Assembly (NCBI RefSeq): GCF_011305535.1
Contig: NZ_CP049905.1
Coordinates: forward strand, 5,389,504-5,453,503
Origin: Diaphorobacter sp. HDW4B
Lineage (GTDB): Bacteria > Pseudomonadota > Gammaproteobacteria > Burkholderiales > Burkholderiaceae_C
Reading direction: 5' to 3'
DNA length: 64,000 bases
The stretch's first letter is position 1; every line of letters begins with the position of its first letter. The position numbers and the translations under genes are program-made. Below the pieces are notes generated by a model. That model made no database searches and was not told the DNA's origin. It was given only the letters and a program-made list of their open reading frames with translations. Positions 26,864 through 35,800 of this stretch are shown here, in pieces.

Positions 26864-27739
26864 TCAAGTCCCATAAACCTTCTGCGGCACACGCCCTTCG
26901 GATATGAGCTGATCAACAACCAAGCCCAGTTCGGCAGGAGCCCAACGCGCACCCTTGTCGCGAATGACTCCCGTGAACCACCCATCCGCCACGGAGATTT
27001 CACCCCCCTTGGCCTCAAAGCACCGCCCCGTCACATGCTTGGACTGCGGGCTCCCCAGCCACACAACGATGGACGCCACATTCAGCGGATCCCAGGCATC
27101 AAACCCGCTCTCCGGCTTTTTAACCATATCCGGCATCGCCCCTTCGGTCATCGAAGTGCGTGCCGCAGGAGCGAGACTGTTCACCGTGACGCCATAGCGC
27201 GCCAACTCGGCCGCCTGCACCAGCGTCAAACTCGCAATGCCACCCTTGGCCGCCACATAGTTGCTCTGGCCGATGGAGCCCTGCAGACCCGCGCCGGAGC
27301 TGGTATTGATGATGCGTGCATCCACATCCTTGCCAGCCTTCTTCTGATCACGCCAATAGCGGCCAAAGGTGTTGCCCATGCAGAAGTGACCACGCAAGTG
27401 CACGCGCATGACCATGTCCCAGTCGTCTTCCGACAGGCTAAGAAACATGCGGTCGCGCAGCACGCCGGCGTTATTGACCAGCACATTCACATCGCCGAAT
27501 GCAGCCACGGCGGCATCCAGAATCGATTGCGCACCTGCCATCGTGGTGATGTCGCCCGTGTTCGCCAACGCCTTGCCACCTACGGCGATCACCTCGTCGG
27601 CCACAGCCTGTGCGGCTTCCGCACGGATGTCGTTGATCACCACGTTCGCGCCTTCCTGCGCGAAAGCCAGTGCGTAGGCGCGGCCCAGACCGCCACCAGC
27701 GCCAGTGATCACCACGGTACGTTGATCGCAAATATCCAT
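26864..27739 (-). CDS. SDR of the 17beta-HSD4/MFE-2 type, 3-hydroxyacyl-CoA dehydrogenase
   Basis: A 291-residue SDR with TGAGGGLGRAYALAFA (cofactor loop), VVINDIR (acidic end of strand 2, favouring NAD), LVNNAGVLRDRMF, and catalytic SSGAG plus YVAAKGG. The NNAGVLRDRMF and GRAYAL strings are those of the dehydrogenase domain of peroxisomal multifunctional enzyme type 2 and of Hsd4A-like bacterial enzymes, which oxidise (3R)-hydroxyacyl-CoA thioesters of steroids. A C-terminal extension past residue 240 (GEISVADGWFTGVI onward) replaces the hydratase domain. It lies 43 bp downstream of the amidase gene. It may pair with the MaoC hydratase at 21270, which also makes R-hydroxyacyl-CoA. Confidence 0.83.
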   Translation of the reverse strand: MDICDQRTVVITGAGGGLGRAYALAFAQEGANVVINDIRAEAAQAVADEVIAVGGKALANTGDITTMAGAQSILDAAVAAFGDVNVLVNNAGVLRDRMFLSLSEDDWDMVMRVHLRGHFCMGNTFGRYWRDQKKAGKDVDARIINTSSGAGLQGSIGQSNYVAAKGGIASLTLVQAAELARYGVTVNSLAPAARTSMTEGAMPDMVKKPESGFDAWDPLNVASIVVWLGSPQSKHVTGRCFEAKGGEISVADGWFTGVIRDKGARWAPAELGLVVDQLISEGRVPQKVYGT

Positions 27740-27782
27740 TTTCTGTTTCCTTTGATTGACTGTTCTTCTGTTCTGGACTGGT

Positions 27783-29372
27783 TTAAGCCTTGAATCCGCT
27801 CAAGTCCGGCATGCGCTGCGCCCACGGATGCATCTGCTCCAGTTGAGCTGCCAGGCGCAGCAAGCGGCCTTCGCCACCGAAGGGAGCTACAAAATGCGCG
27901 CCAATCGGCAGGTTGTCTGCCGTCCAGTGCATGGGCACGCTCATTGCGGGCAGGCCGCTCAGGTTCATGAGCGAGGTGAAGGCCGATGATTTCATCGCCT
28001 CATTCGCGTAGCTTTGGTATGGCTGATCGAGACGCAGCGCACCCAGCAGTTGCGGCGGCACGGCTGTGACCGGCGAAAGAATCAGGTCGTATTGCGTGAG
28101 GAATCGATCCAGCAACTGCCCTGCCCTGTCAAAGCCCGCACGGGCAGAGAACAGTTGTGCAGCAGTTGCGCTCTTGGCGGATTGCAAAGCGGCCCAGTCG
28201 AGTGGTTCGAATTCGTCCTCGCGCGCTGCACGGCCCAGTTGCTTCTCGCGCGCCTGTACCGCCACCAGCATGCCGGCCCCCATCGCGGAGCCCATGCCGG
28301 CGAAAATTTCGGCGACGGGCAACTCGGGCATCTTTTCTTCGACGATGTGGCCCATGGCCTCGCAGGCCTTGGCAGCCTTGTCGAGCGCAGCCAGGCAATC
28401 GGCATGAACCGGAATGCCAAAGTAGTTGCTCCGCCAGATGGCTATGCGCAGTCTCTTCTCGGGCGCAAGCGAGAGCGCCTGGAGATAGGTGCCGGGCACA
28501 TCGGATGGCGGACGCACGCGCGAGCCCGCTTCAGGCCCGGCCCCCAGATCGAGCAGCAAGGCGCTGTCGCGCACCGTGCGACTGATCGCGTGACCGATCG
28601 ACAGGCCAATCGCGCCATCGATTGCGAACGGACCCGACGGCGTGCGACCACGGCTGGGCTTGAGGCCAAACATCCCGCAGTGCGAGGCGGGAATGCGGAT
28701 CGAGCCACCGCCATCGGTCGCATGTGCCACCGGCAGAATGCCTGCGGCCACGATGGCCGCTGCGCCGCCCGACGATCCGCCCGTGGTGTGCTTGGCATTC
28801 CACGGATTGGGCGTGACGCCGTGCAGCGCCGATTCGGTCGTCGTCGTCATGCCGAATTCGGGCGATGCCGTCTTGCCGAAGATGTTGAGCCCGCCCGTCT
28901 TGTGGCGCGCAACGATGGTGCTGTCCATCGGCGCGACCGCGTCCTTGAAGAAGCGGCAACCATGGGTGGTGACGGTGCCCTGCAAAGTCACACCCAGGTC
29001 CTTGAGCAGGAACGGCACGCCCCACAGCGGCGCATGGGCCGTGGCCTCGGTGCGCGCTGCCGCGCCCAGAGTCGAGAGCTTCTTCGCCTGCTCGCGCGCC
29101 AGATCGAAGTCGCGCACGACCACAGCGTTCAGTTTGGGAAAAGCCTCGACGCGCGCGATCGTCGCATCCAGTGCTTCGAGCGGCGTGAGTTCACCGCCGC
29201 GCAACTGCGCTGCCCATTCGATGGCATCCGCCGGTGGCTTGGAGGATGAAGCCGCTGCCGCACCAAATGCGGTCGTGCCCATGGAGCCTGCAACTGCGGT
29301 CATGGCCGCGCCTTTCAGAAAAGTGCGGCGGTCCCAATGACCGTCGGGTTTGTCGACTGAATTCGCCTGCAT
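27783..29372 (-). CDS. Amidase-signature hydrolase with Tat signal peptide
   Basis: A 529-residue amidase. The core shows the Ser-cisSer-Lys triad: Lys in FLLKDLG, the two serines in TTGGSSGGAAAIVAAG, and the following DGGGSIRIPASHCG. It resembles 6-aminohexanoate-cyclic-dimer hydrolase and glutamyl-amidotransferase A-like enzymes. The N-terminus carries DRRTFLKGAAMTAVAGSMG, a twin-arginine motif with hydrophobic segment and an Ala-rich cleavage region, so the enzyme is probably periplasmic. The start at 29372 (MQANSVDKP) gives this leader normal length. It lies between fadA6 (43 bp) and the SDR in a steroid operon, where an exported amidase is unexpected; deconjugation of amino-acid-linked steroids such as bile salts is one possible role, purely inferred. 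Confidence 0.84.
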   Translation of the reverse strand: MQANSVDKPDGHWDRRTFLKGAAMTAVAGSMGTTAFGAAAASSSKPPADAIEWAAQLRGGELTPLEALDATIARVEAFPKLNAVVVRDFDLAREQAKKLSTLGAAARTEATAHAPLWGVPFLLKDLGVTLQGTVTTHGCRFFKDAVAPMDSTIVARHKTGGLNIFGKTASPEFGMTTTTESALHGVTPNPWNAKHTTGGSSGGAAAIVAAGILPVAHATDGGGSIRIPASHCGMFGLKPSRGRTPSGPFAIDGAIGLSIGHAISRTVRDSALLLDLGAGPEAGSRVRPPSDVPGTYLQALSLAPEKRLRIAIWRSNYFGIPVHADCLAALDKAAKACEAMGHIVEEKMPELPVAEIFAGMGSAMGAGMLVAVQAREKQLGRAAREDEFEPLDWAALQSAKSATAAQLFSARAGFDRAGQLLDRFLTQYDLILSPVTAVPPQLLGALRLDQPYQSYANEAMKSSAFTSLMNLSGLPAMSVPMHWTADNLPIGAHFVAPFGGEGRLLRLAAQLEQMHPWAQRMPDLSGFKA

Positions 29373-29415
29373 GGTGTCTGTCTCCGTTGTTCTGGTCTGT
29401 CTCACCGCGCAGGGA

Positions 29416-30570
29416 TCAAAGGCGTTCGATGATGGTCACGTTGGCCTGACCACCGCCTTCGCACATGGTCTGCAGGCCATAGCGGCCGCCCGTGCGCTCC
29501 AGCTCGTGCAGCAGCGTGGTCATCAGCTTCGCGCCCGATGCGCCCAGCGGATGGCCGAGCGCAATCGCGCCGCCGTTCACGTTGGTCCTGGCATGGTCGT
29601 AGCCGGTTTCCTTGAGCCAGGCCATCACCACCGACGCGAAGGCTTCGTTGATTTCGACCAGGTCGATGTCATCAAGCTTCATGCCGGCCTTCTTGAGCGC
29701 ATATTCCGTCGCGGGAATCGGCGCGGTCAGGTGCCAAATCGGATCGTCCGCACGCACGCTGATGTGGTGGATGCGCGCACGCGGCGTGAGCCTGTAGCGC
29801 TTGAGCGCTTCTTCCGACACCACGAGCACGGCAGCCGCCGCGTCGCAGGTGGAGCTGGAAACCGCAGCCGTGATCTTGGGGTAAGTCGGATCGACAGGCT
29901 CCAGCGTCGCCATCTTTTCGAGCGTGGAAAGGCGCGCCGTCTCATCCATGCGGAAGTCGCCAAATGGCATGACTTCGCGGTCGAAACGGCCTTCGGCAAT
30001 CGCTTTCAACGCACGATCGTGGCTTTCCTTGGCGAAGACTTCCATGTCCGCGCGCGAGACATTCCAGTGGTCTGCAATGCGCTGTGCTGCATAGAACTGG
30101 TTGACCGGCGCATCGCCAAAACGTGCTTGCCAGCCCTTGCTTTCGGCAAACGGCGTGGTGAAACCCAGTGGCTGACCGGCCAGCATGGCCGATGAGATCG
30201 GGATCGCCGTCATGGTCTGCACCCCACCGGCCAGCACCACGTCCTGCGTGCCGCTCATCACGGCCTGCGCGGCGAAATGGATGGCCTGTTGCGACGAGCC
30301 GCATTGGCGGTCGATGGTGGTGCCCGGCACGTTCAGCGGCATGCCAGCTGCCAACCATGATGTTCGCGCGATGTCGCCCGCCAGCGCGCCAATGGTGTCC
30401 ACGCAGCCGAAAATCACGTCGTCATATTCCGACGCCGGAATGTCGTTGCGCTCCACCAGCGCCTTGATCACATGCGCGCCCAGATCGGCACCATGCACCT
30501 GCGCCAGCGATCCCTTGCGCTTGCCCGTGGGGCTGCGCAGCGCGTCAACGATGTATGCCTCAGCCCTCAT
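29416..30570 (-). CDS. fadA6: FadA6-like steroid ring C/D thiolase
   Basis: A 384-residue thiolase very like mycobacterial FadA6: [40 protein letters not shown], nucleophile C90 in [10 protein letters not shown], the string [37 protein letters not shown] and the final [21 protein letters not shown] in parts. FadA6 cleaves the last beta-ketoacyl-CoA of ring C breakdown. The start at 30570 overlaps the stop of the upstream acyl-CoA dehydrogenase by four bases (ATGA), so the two are translationally coupled; a longer frame upstream runs inside that gene and is rejected. Confidence 0.9.
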   Translation of the reverse strand: MRAEAYIVDALRSPTGKRKGSLAQVHGADLGAHVIKALVERNDIPASEYDDVIFGCVDTIGALAGDIARTSWLAAGMPLNVPGTTIDRQCGSSQQAIHFAAQAVMSGTQDVVLAGGVQTMTAIPISSAMLAGQPLGFTTPFAESKGWQARFGDAPVNQFYAAQRIADHWNVSRADMEVFAKESHDRALKAIAEGRFDREVMPFGDFRMDETARLSTLEKMATLEPVDPTYPKITAAVSSSTCDAAAAVLVVSEEALKRYRLTPRARIHHISVRADDPIWHLTAPIPATEYALKKAGMKLDDIDLVEINEAFASVVMAWLKETGYDHARTNVNGGAIALGHPLGASGAKLMTTLLHELERTGGRYGLQTMCEGGGQANVTIIERL

Positions 30571-31730
30571 GCCGCGGTCTCCTCTGCCTTTGTCCGTGCC
30601 TGTGCCTGTTGGAAGTACTGCATGCATGCAGCACCTGTGCCCGCGCTTTGATTCGCAAGGCGGTCGAAGGTATTGCCCGGTCCGACAGGCGGATTGCAGC
30701 TTGCGAGCAGGCTTTGCGCCAGTCGCTCGTTGTGAAAGCCGCGATCGCCCCAGGCCGCATCGAGCACCCACGCACGCTTCATGAACATCTGCAGGTCCAC
30801 TTCCCATGTGTAGCCCATGGCACCGTGCACCTGCAGACCATTGCGCGCGCCGAGCCAACCGGCCTCGCCCGCCTGCAGCTTGGCGTGCGACACGCGGGTG
30901 TTCACATCCAGATCGTCGTGCTGCATGGCGTAGAACGCGCGGTAGAGCACGGGTTTGGCAAACTCGATCTTGGTGACCACGTTGGCCAGGTGATGCTGCA
31001 CCGCCTGGAAGCTGCCGATCACCTTGTCGAACTGCTTGCGCTGCGCCACATAGTCCACCGACAAATCGACCATGCGCTGGGCCAGACCCACCATCTGCGC
31101 GGCTGCTGCCAGTGCACCGCGATTGGCCGCACGCGCCCAGAGCTGGTCGCCCAGCACGCCATCGGTCAAGCGGGTTTCAGCGCTCGGAGTCCACTGCACG
31201 TTGTACAGACGACGCGACGAATCGATGCTCTTGAGAGCCTCGATCTGGCAGTTGGACGGCACCACCGCGTGCAGTTCCAGACCTTGCGGCGTGGCGTGCG
31301 CAAGCAGCAGCAGATCGGCGAGTTCCGCGTCAGAAACACAGGGATTGATCGGATGGCCCACGGCCACGCGCGCCGATCCATCGGCAATGCGCGGCAGCCA
31401 TACGGTGCGCACCGCGTTGTCTTCAGGCAGTTCGGTCAGCAAGCCAGCGGCGATGTAGGCGGTGTCGGTCAGCGAGTCGGGCAACGCGTAGTAGCCCACT
31501 TCCTGCAGCAGCATCGCCCAGTCCACGTCGCCCATGCCGAGGCCGCCGAAGGCCTCGGGAATCGACAGGCCCATCAGCCCTTGTGCGGCAATCTTGTTCC
31601 ACAGCTCGGGGCTGCGGCCGGATTCGGTTTCCCATATGTCGCGCAACAATTCGGGCGCGGCTTCCGTCATCAGGAAGCGGCTGACCGTGTCGCGAAACGC
31701 GATCTGGTCTTCGGAGAAGGTGAAGTCCAT
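30567..31730 (-). CDS. Acyl-CoA dehydrogenase, second pair, catalytic-type unclear
   Basis: A 387-residue acyl-CoA dehydrogenase family member beginning MDFTFSEDQIAFRDTVSRFL. It has ELWNKIAAQGLMGLSIPEAFGG in the N-terminal domain and a C-terminal NGLQVHGAMGYTWEVDLQMFMKRA. Like the protein at 25452 it lacks the YAGxNEIQ tail. It is coupled to fadA6 downstream and separated by 36 bp from a typical acyl-CoA dehydrogenase upstream (31767), making a second heteromeric pair. By synteny with mycobacterial fadE32-fadE33 next to fadA6 and ipdC it would act late in ring C degradation. The C-terminus has an unusual Gln/Ala-rich tail. Confidence 0.83.
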   Translation of the reverse strand: MDFTFSEDQIAFRDTVSRFLMTEAAPELLRDIWETESGRSPELWNKIAAQGLMGLSIPEAFGGLGMGDVDWAMLLQEVGYYALPDSLTDTAYIAAGLLTELPEDNAVRTVWLPRIADGSARVAVGHPINPCVSDAELADLLLLAHATPQGLELHAVVPSNCQIEALKSIDSSRRLYNVQWTPSAETRLTDGVLGDQLWARAANRGALAAAAQMVGLAQRMVDLSVDYVAQRKQFDKVIGSFQAVQHHLANVVTKIEFAKPVLYRAFYAMQHDDLDVNTRVSHAKLQAGEAGWLGARNGLQVHGAMGYTWEVDLQMFMKRAWVLDAAWGDRGFHNERLAQSLLASCNPPVGPGNTFDRLANQSAGTGAACMQYFQQAQARTKAEETAA

Positions 31731-31766
31731 GGAGTGTTCTCCTTGAGTTCCTATGAGGTGGACGGG

Positions 31767-32921
31767 TCAGGACTTGGGCAGTCCCAGCATGCGTTGCGCG
31801 ATGATGTTGCGCTGAATCTCGTTGCTGCCCGCGTAGATCGGCCCTGCCTGCGAGAACAGGAAACCATCGAGCCATTCGTGTGCTTCCGGATCGTCCAGCA
31901 CCTCGGCGCGCGGGCCGAGAATGCGCATCGCGGTTTCGTGGATCAGGATGTCGAGCTCCGACCAGACCAGCTTGTTGGTGCTGGCTTCCGCTCCAATGTG
32001 AAAGCCCTTGTCCAGCTTGCCGACCGTGTGATACGACGACTGCGTGTAGGCTTCTGCGCCCTGCCAGGCACGCAGCACGGCATCGCGAATCGACGAGTCG
32101 CGGTCCGCAATCACCTGATGCTTCTTGTACAGTGCAATCAGCTTCTGCGCGCTGCGCTGGTAGCGTGCAGGCGAACGCAGCAGCAGGCCGCGCTCGAAGC
32201 CAGCCGTGGCCATCGCCACGTTCCAGCCCTTGCCTTCCGCGCCCAGCAGGTTCTCGGCAGGCACTTCCACATCGTCGAAAAAGATCTCGGCGAAATGCTC
32301 CTTGCCGCTGATGTCGCGGATCGGGCGAATCGTGATGCCGGGTGTCTTGAGCGGCACCAGGATGTAGCTCAGGCCGTGGTGACGGCTCGATTGCGGATCG
32401 CTGCGGAACAGGCCAAAAAGCCAGTCGGCAAACACGGCGCGCGTGGACCAGATCTTCTGGCCATTGAGCACATACTTGTCGCCTGTGCGGATCGCGCGGC
32501 TCGAAATCGCCGCCATGTCGGAGCCCGCATTCGGCTCGGACCAGCCCTGCGCCCACATGTCGTCGCAACGTGCCATGCGCGGCAGAAAGCGGGCCTTCTG
32601 TTCTTCGGTGCCGAACTCCATGAGCGTGGGGCCGAGCAGCAAGATGCCGTTCTGGTTCACGCGCTGGGGCGCATCGGCGGCCCAGTACTCTTCTTCAAAG
32701 ATCAGCCACTCGTTCAGATCGCAGCCGCGCCCGCCCAGTTCCTGGGGCCAGGTCACGCTGCTGAATCCGGCTTCGGCCAGTTTCGCTTCCCATTGGCGAT
32801 GCTGCTCGAAGCCTTCGCGGGTGTCGTAGCTCGCCAGTTTTTCGCGCGGCACATTGTCCTTGAGCCAGGCGCGCACTTCCGCGCGAAAGGCCTGCTGCGC
32901 GGGGGTATAGGTCAGTTCCAT
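31767..32921 (-). CDS. Acyl-CoA dehydrogenase, second pair, FAD-binding subunit
   Basis: A 384-residue acyl-CoA dehydrogenase with well-formed motifs: WSEPNAGSDMAAI, KIWSTRAVFADWLFGLFR, and GPIYAGSNEIQRNIIAQRMLG. As in the gene at 24268, Ala replaces Glu in the IYxGS motif. It lies 36 bp upstream of its probable partner at 30567 and 36 bp downstream of echA20 on the same strand. The order echA20, two fadE genes, fadA6 closely parallels the KstR2 regulon of mycobacteria, where FadE32/FadE33 dehydrogenate the ring-opened C/D product. Confidence 0.86.
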   Translation of the reverse strand: MELTYTPAQQAFRAEVRAWLKDNVPREKLASYDTREGFEQHRQWEAKLAEAGFSSVTWPQELGGRGCDLNEWLIFEEEYWAADAPQRVNQNGILLLGPTLMEFGTEEQKARFLPRMARCDDMWAQGWSEPNAGSDMAAISSRAIRTGDKYVLNGQKIWSTRAVFADWLFGLFRSDPQSSRHHGLSYILVPLKTPGITIRPIRDISGKEHFAEIFFDDVEVPAENLLGAEGKGWNVAMATAGFERGLLLRSPARYQRSAQKLIALYKKHQVIADRDSSIRDAVLRAWQGAEAYTQSSYHTVGKLDKGFHIGAEASTNKLVWSELDILIHETAMRILGPRAEVLDDPEAHEWLDGFLFSQAGPIYAGSNEIQRNIIAQRMLGLPKS

Positions 32922-32957
32922 GGTGAAAGTCTCCTCGCTCGCTGCGCGGTCAATGAA

Positions 32958-33734
32958 TCAGAACTTGGCGTCCCGCTTTTCCACGAACGCATCGCGCGTC
33001 TCGGCGGAATCGGGGCTCATGTAGGCCTGCAGGGTGAAGCCCTGCTCCCAGCGGTATTTGTCTTCCAGATTGCCGTCCTCGATGCCGGTCAGCGCCTCCT
33101 TGGCGATGCGGATCATGGCCGGGCTCTTGGCGGCGATCTTTCCTGCGATTTCCATCGCCATATCGCGCAGTTGCTCGCGTGGGACAACACGTTCGATCGC
33201 ACCCCAGGCCAGCGCTTCCTTCGCGCCGATCATCTCGCCCGTGAAGAACAGATAACGCGTTTTCTGCACGCCGAACATGCGCTGCAGATGTGCGGCTCCG
33301 CCCATCGCACCGCGGTCCACTTCGGGCAGGCCGAAGGTGGCGTCTTCGGCAGCGATCACGATGTCGGCGGCCCCACAGATGCCGATGCCGCCACCCAGCA
33401 CAAAGCCGTGCACGGCGACGATCACCGGCACCTTGTTCAGATGCACGGCCTTGAACGTGGCGTAGTTGCCCGCGTTCACATCGATGATGAGCTTGTCGTT
33501 GGCGGCCAGCTCCTTGATGTCCACGCCCGCGCAGAAACCACGGTTTTCGGCGCGGATCACGATCACGCGGGTCTGCGGGTGGTTGCCCAGCGCTTCGATT
33601 TCACGCGCCAGACCGTTCCAGCCTGCGGCGTTGAGGGCATTGACAGGAGCACGGTCGATCACCAGTTCGGCGATGCCGTCGTCATGAATCCGTGAGTGGA
33701 ATTGGGAGCTTGCAGAAGTGGAGGACGAAGACAT
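32958..33734 (-). CDS. echA20: EchA20-like ring D hydrolase (ScdY type), crotonase superfamily
   Basis: A 258-residue crotonase with APVNALNAAGWNGLAREIEA, RAENRGFCAGVDIKEL (oxyanion and CoA site), GFVLGGGIGICGAADIV, EDATFGLPEVDRGAMGGAAHLQRM, and a C-terminal EQGFTLQAYMSPDSAETRDAF. These strings align by eye with mycobacterial EchA20, which hydrolyses the five-membered ring D of HIEC-CoA. An N-terminal Ser-rich dozen of residues is extra. It directly follows ipdC (50 bp apart), the enzyme that prepares its substrate. The start at 33734 has GAGAGAA upstream; the longer frame to 34067 is out of family. Confidence 0.88.
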   Translation of the reverse strand: MSSSSTSASSQFHSRIHDDGIAELVIDRAPVNALNAAGWNGLAREIEALGNHPQTRVIVIRAENRGFCAGVDIKELAANDKLIIDVNAGNYATFKAVHLNKVPVIVAVHGFVLGGGIGICGAADIVIAAEDATFGLPEVDRGAMGGAAHLQRMFGVQKTRYLFFTGEMIGAKEALAWGAIERVVPREQLRDMAMEIAGKIAAKSPAMIRIAKEALTGIEDGNLEDKYRWEQGFTLQAYMSPDSAETRDAFVEKRDAKF

Positions 33735-33784
33735 GAAATGGTTCTCTCTCGGGTTGTCTCTTGTTTGTGTTTGTGTTTGTCGGC

Positions 33785-34885
33785 TCAGGCCGTCGCCAGC
33801 TGATTGATCACGTTGCGACGCTCCAGCGCTTGCTGCACGATGCCGGAGATCACCGTCTCGCAGCTGTCGAGCTTGCCGATCAGCGCGGCCACCTGGCCCG
33901 CCGACATCACGCCGCCTGCCGGGTCGCCCTGCACCATCGAGCGCTGCAGCAGCATGGGCGCGTTCGCGGCCATCACGGTCTGCGCGACCGATGACGAATC
34001 CTCGCGCAGCGCCTTCATGAAGATGCCCATCGCCTGGCCCGTGGTCATGCCGGTTTCGGCCTTCCACTTGAGCGCCAGATCGAGCGCAATGCGCAGCCGC
34101 TTCATCGGGCTGGCCTTCTCCAGCATGGCCAGATACTCGTTGGGAATCATGCGCTGCGGCATGCCATCGACCAGATAAGAGATGGCGATTTTTTCCGCGT
34201 CGCGCGTCTTCACATAGCGCTCCAGCGTCACGTCCGGCACCTTGGAATCGCTGGTCATCAGAAAGCGCGTGCCCATCGCAATGCCCTGCGCACCGAAGGC
34301 CAACGCGGCCAGCAGACCACGCCCGTCATAGAAACCGCCAGCGGCCACCACCGGCACGCTCACCGCATCCACCACCTGCGGCAGCAGCACCGTGGTCGGC
34401 ACACTGCCGGTGTGTCCGCCGCCCTCGCCGCCTTGCACGATGATGACGTTGGCGCCCATCTCGATGGCCTTCTGCGCATGCTTGAGCGCACCCACCGTGG
34501 GCATGCAGACGATGCCCGCATCGCGCAGGCGACCGATCACTTTCTTGTCCGGCCCGCGTCCATAGCTCACCGCGCGCAGACGATGCTTCACGGCCAGATC
34601 CAGCAGTTGCTGCGCGTTCGGCTGGAACATGTGGAAGTTCAGGCCGAAGGGTTTGTCGTCCGTGAGGCGCTTGACCTTGAGGATCTCGTCCTCGATCTTG
34701 TCGGCCGCAATCGTCGCGCCAGCCAAAAAGCCGAAGCCGCCCGCATTCGTCGTCGCTGCCACCAAATCGGCACCCGCCACCCAGCCCATCGCCGTCTGGA
34801 TGATGGGATAGCGGCAGCCCAGCAGATCGCACAGCGGCGTGCGCAGCGCCTGCGGCTCGTTCTTGTTCAGTTCGTTCATCATCAT
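33785..34885 (-). CDS. ipdC: IpdC-like flavin-dependent dehydrogenase (nitronate monooxygenase family)
   Basis: A 366-residue TIM-barrel FMN enzyme usually auto-annotated as nitronate monooxygenase. Its sequence follows IpdC: LRTPLCDLLGCRYPIIQTAMGW, TNAGGFGFLAGAT, the FMN-phosphate segment VQGGEGGGHTGSVPTT, AAGGFYDGRGLLAALAFGAQG and GTRFLMTSDS. IpdC introduces a ring double bond into the hydrindane CoA ester so that EchA20 can open ring D. The start at 34885 overlaps the stop of the upstream crotonase gene by four bases. The downstream gene is echA20, matching the reaction order. Confidence 0.88.
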   Translation of the reverse strand: MMMNELNKNEPQALRTPLCDLLGCRYPIIQTAMGWVAGADLVAATTNAGGFGFLAGATIAADKIEDEILKVKRLTDDKPFGLNFHMFQPNAQQLLDLAVKHRLRAVSYGRGPDKKVIGRLRDAGIVCMPTVGALKHAQKAIEMGANVIIVQGGEGGGHTGSVPTTVLLPQVVDAVSVPVVAAGGFYDGRGLLAALAFGAQGIAMGTRFLMTSDSKVPDVTLERYVKTRDAEKIAISYLVDGMPQRMIPNEYLAMLEKASPMKRLRIALDLALKWKAETGMTTGQAMGIFMKALREDSSSVAQTVMAANAPMLLQRSMVQGDPAGGVMSAGQVAALIGKLDSCETVISGIVQQALERRNVINQLATA

Positions 34886-35799
34886 GACCCGCCCGCCTCT
34901 TTCTTGTTGGCCTGGACCATGGACTTGGCGTCCTGCCCGCCCAGATGGCCCGTGCCCATCGCCAGGCTGTGCGCATGCGCGAAGTGGTGATACCCGTAGG
35001 CCATCTCCATCGTGGCGCGCAGGCCTTGCAGTTCTTCGGCGCGGTTCATCACCGTCTTGGTGAGCGACAGGCCCATGCGGGGCTGCGCGGCCAGCTTCTG
35101 CGCGATCGACAGCACCTGCGCCTGCAGATCGGCGCGCGGCACCACGCGGTTGACCATACCCATCTGGTAGGCGCGCTCGGCGCTCATGCGCTCGCCCAGC
35201 ATCAGAAATTCCTTGGCGATGCGGGTGTGCATCTCGTTGGCATGCGCGAAATACTCCACGCCCGGAATGCCCATGCGCACCACCGGGTCCTGGAAGAACG
35301 CGTCATCGCTCGCCACGATGAAGTCGCACACCCACGCCAGCATCAGACCACCGGCCACGCAAGCGCCCTGCACCATCGCGATGGTGGGCTTCGGAATATC
35401 GCGCCAGCGGCGGCACATGCCGAGGTAGACCTCCTGCTCGCGCACGAACAGCTGTTCGCCGCCCGGCTTGTTCACGTGGTCCCACCACAGGTGCTTGCGC
35501 TCGAAGCTCTTGTTGATGTCACGCCCCGGCGTGCCGATGTCGTGACCCGCACTGAAATGCTTGCCGCTGCCTGCCAGCACGATGACCTTGACGGCATCGT
35601 CATCCACCGCACGGCGAAACGCATCGTCGAGCGCATAGGTCATCTGCGAGTTCTGCACGTTGTTGAACGTGGGCCGGTTCATCGTGACCGTGGCAATGCC
35701 GTCGGCAACGCTGTAGAGCACGGGCTCGTCGGTCTCGTAGACGGCGTTGTCTTCGCGCGTGACGAATTCGGAAGCGGTCTGGGCAGGGCTGGCTTGCAT
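34882..35799 (-). CDS. Enoyl-CoA hydratase/isomerase family protein, long EchA13-like form
   Basis: A 305-residue crotonase, longer than the usual 260, with DGIATVTMNRPTFNNVQNSQM, GSGKHFSAGHDIGTPGRDIN, and GACVAGGLMLAWVCDFIVAS. Between the two active-site halves is a 30-residue insert rich in aromatic and charged residues (KHLWWDHVNKPGGEQLF, YLGMCRRWRDIPKP) seen in EchA13-type actinobacterial proteins. The glutamates used by hydratases are not obvious: the second site reads FFQDPVVRMG with Asp. It is coupled to ipdC downstream and starts two bases after ipdB ends. It probably acts on a ring C/D CoA ester, but the reaction is unknown. Confidence 0.8.
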   Translation of the reverse strand: MQASPAQTASEFVTREDNAVYETDEPVLYSVADGIATVTMNRPTFNNVQNSQMTYALDDAFRRAVDDDAVKVIVLAGSGKHFSAGHDIGTPGRDINKSFERKHLWWDHVNKPGGEQLFVREQEVYLGMCRRWRDIPKPTIAMVQGACVAGGLMLAWVCDFIVASDDAFFQDPVVRMGIPGVEYFAHANEMHTRIAKEFLMLGERMSAERAYQMGMVNRVVPRADLQAQVLSIAQKLAAQPRMGLSLTKTVMNRAEELQGLRATMEMAYGYHHFAHAHSLAMGTGHLGGQDAKSMVQANKKEAGGS

Positions 35800-35800
35800 G

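Noticed and set aside
30555..33695. A 1046-codon open frame on the plus strand
   Set aside because: It runs antisense to fadA6, two acyl-CoA dehydrogenases and echA20, all of which have clear motifs. Long antisense frames are expected at this GC content.
33785..34885. Considered as nitronate monooxygenase
   Set aside because: Sequence strings and the neighbourhood (echA20, ipdAB) match IpdC; no nitroalkane metabolism genes are nearby.
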